From contig VSND01000092.1 in assembly GCA_009774145.1 (NCBI GenBank), positions 1-13,471 on the forward strand: a stretch of DNA of 13,471 nucleotides, written 5' to 3'. Position numbers and translations under genes: made by a program. The notes under the pieces were generated by a model. That model was not told where the DNA came from and searched no databases. It saw only the letters and a list, made by a program, of their open reading frames with translations. Source of the stretch: Lachnospiraceae bacterium (GTDB lineage Bacteria > Bacillota > Clostridia > Lachnospirales > Lachnospiraceae). The first letter of the stretch is position 1. Each line of letters opens with the position of its first letter. Below, piece by piece: positions 12,599-13,471 of the stretch.

Positions 12599-13351
12599 AT
12601 GTTTACACATGAAATACTGTCGGAGCTTTCGGAACTGGAGCTTTCGATCTATAACTGTATTCTCCGGCACAGAGAGAACATCGGACGCATGAAGATTAAG
12701 GAACTGGCAGACGAAGCGCATGTTTCTACCGCAACCGTCCTGCGGTTCTGCCGGAAGATGGGCTGTGAAGGTTATGCAGAGTTCAAGCTGAGATACAAAG
12801 AGCATCTGGAAAAAGAAAAAATCATACTGGGAGATACCGGCGAGACCGCGTTCCGGGGGTTTCTGCTGCGTATGGGTTCCAGAGATTTTCGGGAAAGCAT
12901 TGAGAAGGCGCTGGCTATTCTGCGGGAATCCAGATGGTTTGTATTTATCGGTTCCGGTTTTTCCGGGATTCTTGCCAAATATGGGGCAAGGTATTTTTCC
13001 AACATGGGATATTTTTCATTTTATATAGGAGGCCCATGGCCCTCTCTTCGGCAGACACTGGAAAAAAGAACAGCCGTGATCGTACTTTCCGAGTCCGGGA
13101 GTACGCAGGATACCATTCGCCTTGCCAGTCAGATGAAAGAGCAGGGAGGGGCTTTGATCGCGATTACGAATCATCCGGGTTCTGCGCTTTCCAGGATCTC
13201 GGACTGCAGCATTACCTATCATGTCCCTTCCGTTATATCGGACGAAACCAATTTTACCACGCAGGTGCCGGTGCTTTTTACCTTGGAGCTGCTTGCAAAA
13301 AAACTGTATATTCATGAAGGGAAAAAAGACGGGCAGGCGGATACCCCGTAA
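12599..13351 (+). CDS. RpiR/MurR-family transcriptional regulator (HTH plus SIS), divergent
   Basis: A 250-residue regulator of the same family as its divergent neighbour. The helix-turn-helix part has IKELADEAHVSTATVLRFCR (33-52). The SIS domain has IGSGFSGILAKYGARYFSNM (117-136) and VLSESGSTQDTIRLA (162-176). The start at 12599 is served by GAGGTGGAG a few bases upstream and a strong promoter at 12538. Its own target is not evident. It may control genes to the right of the window, or act with its neighbour on the beta-glucoside operon. The shared layout and motifs suggest an old duplication, but their sequences have diverged widely and may bind different sugar phosphates. Confidence 0.9.
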   Translation: MFTHEILSELSELELSIYNCILRHRENIGRMKIKELADEAHVSTATVLRFCRKMGCEGYAEFKLRYKEHLEKEKIILGDTGETAFRGFLLRMGSRDFRESIEKALAILRESRWFVFIGSGFSGILAKYGARYFSNMGYFSFYIGGPWPSLRQTLEKRTAVIVLSESGSTQDTIRLASQMKEQGGALIAITNHPGSALSRISDCSITYHVPSVISDETNFTTQVPVLFTLELLAKKLYIHEGKKDGQADTP

Positions 13352-13471
13352 CTTTTGTATTATTATACAGGAAAAAAGAAGGATAGTAAATATACAATTT
13401 GATGTGAACGAAGACGGAAACCGGCCGTTCGGATGCCGTTTGTACTGGCAAAACTGCTGAAAAAGGTTCAC
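13352..13471. other. Unassigned end of window
   Basis: No supported gene. A small stem (TGTAT/ATACA, 13356-13369) follows the RpiR stop but lacks a T-run. A frame from ATG 13433 (MPFVLAKLLKKVH) is open to the window edge, but it is only 13 codons long and has no ribosome binding site. Confidence 0.5.

Overview
The window looks like chromosomal DNA of a low-to-mid GC Bacillota, most likely a gut Clostridium/Lachnospiraceae-type organism. This rests on strong AGGAGG ribosome binding sites, sigma-A promoters of the TTGACA/TATAAT type, a clostridial-style NADP glutamate dehydrogenase, a cellobiose-family PTS operon with RpiR regulators, and the family resemblance of the Rpn, PIN-toxin and ABC/two-component genes. 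No taxonomic marker is present, so this is inference.

Region 1 (1-2200) is a decayed accessory segment. It holds the 3' end of an Rpn-family nuclease gene, a response-regulator remnant with two internal deletions, a PIN-domain toxin/antitoxin pair on the minus strand whose toxin is broken by a one-base frameshift, a bidirectional terminator, a near-consensus promoter, and a second Rpn gene that has lost its whole nuclease core. The block rpn tail plus response regulator occurs twice (about 1-560 and 1937-2920). The right-hand response regulator is intact and the left-hand one is its scar.

Region 2 (2286-6093) is a complete two-component/ABC transporter module on the plus strand: response regulator, a 400-base control region with promoter, hairpin and four phased CTTAACC boxes, ABC ATPase, ABC-2 permease, and a short sensor kinase. 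The layout suggests that the regulator activates the transporter-kinase operon through the four boxes, as in peptide-antibiotic sensing and resistance modules.

Region 3 (6200-7830) is gdhA, with its own promoter and terminator, plus a truncated minus-strand gene fragment abutting the terminator.

Region 4 (8000-13351) is a beta-glucoside/cellobiose utilisation locus. On the minus strand, a GH1 6-phospho-beta-glucosidase, PTS IIB, IIC and IIA are transcribed in that order from a promoter with a cre-like operator and end at a strong terminator. Upstream lie two divergent RpiR-family (HTH plus SIS) regulators sharing a 108-base intergenic region, one probably controlling this operon. The last 120 bases hold no gene I can support.
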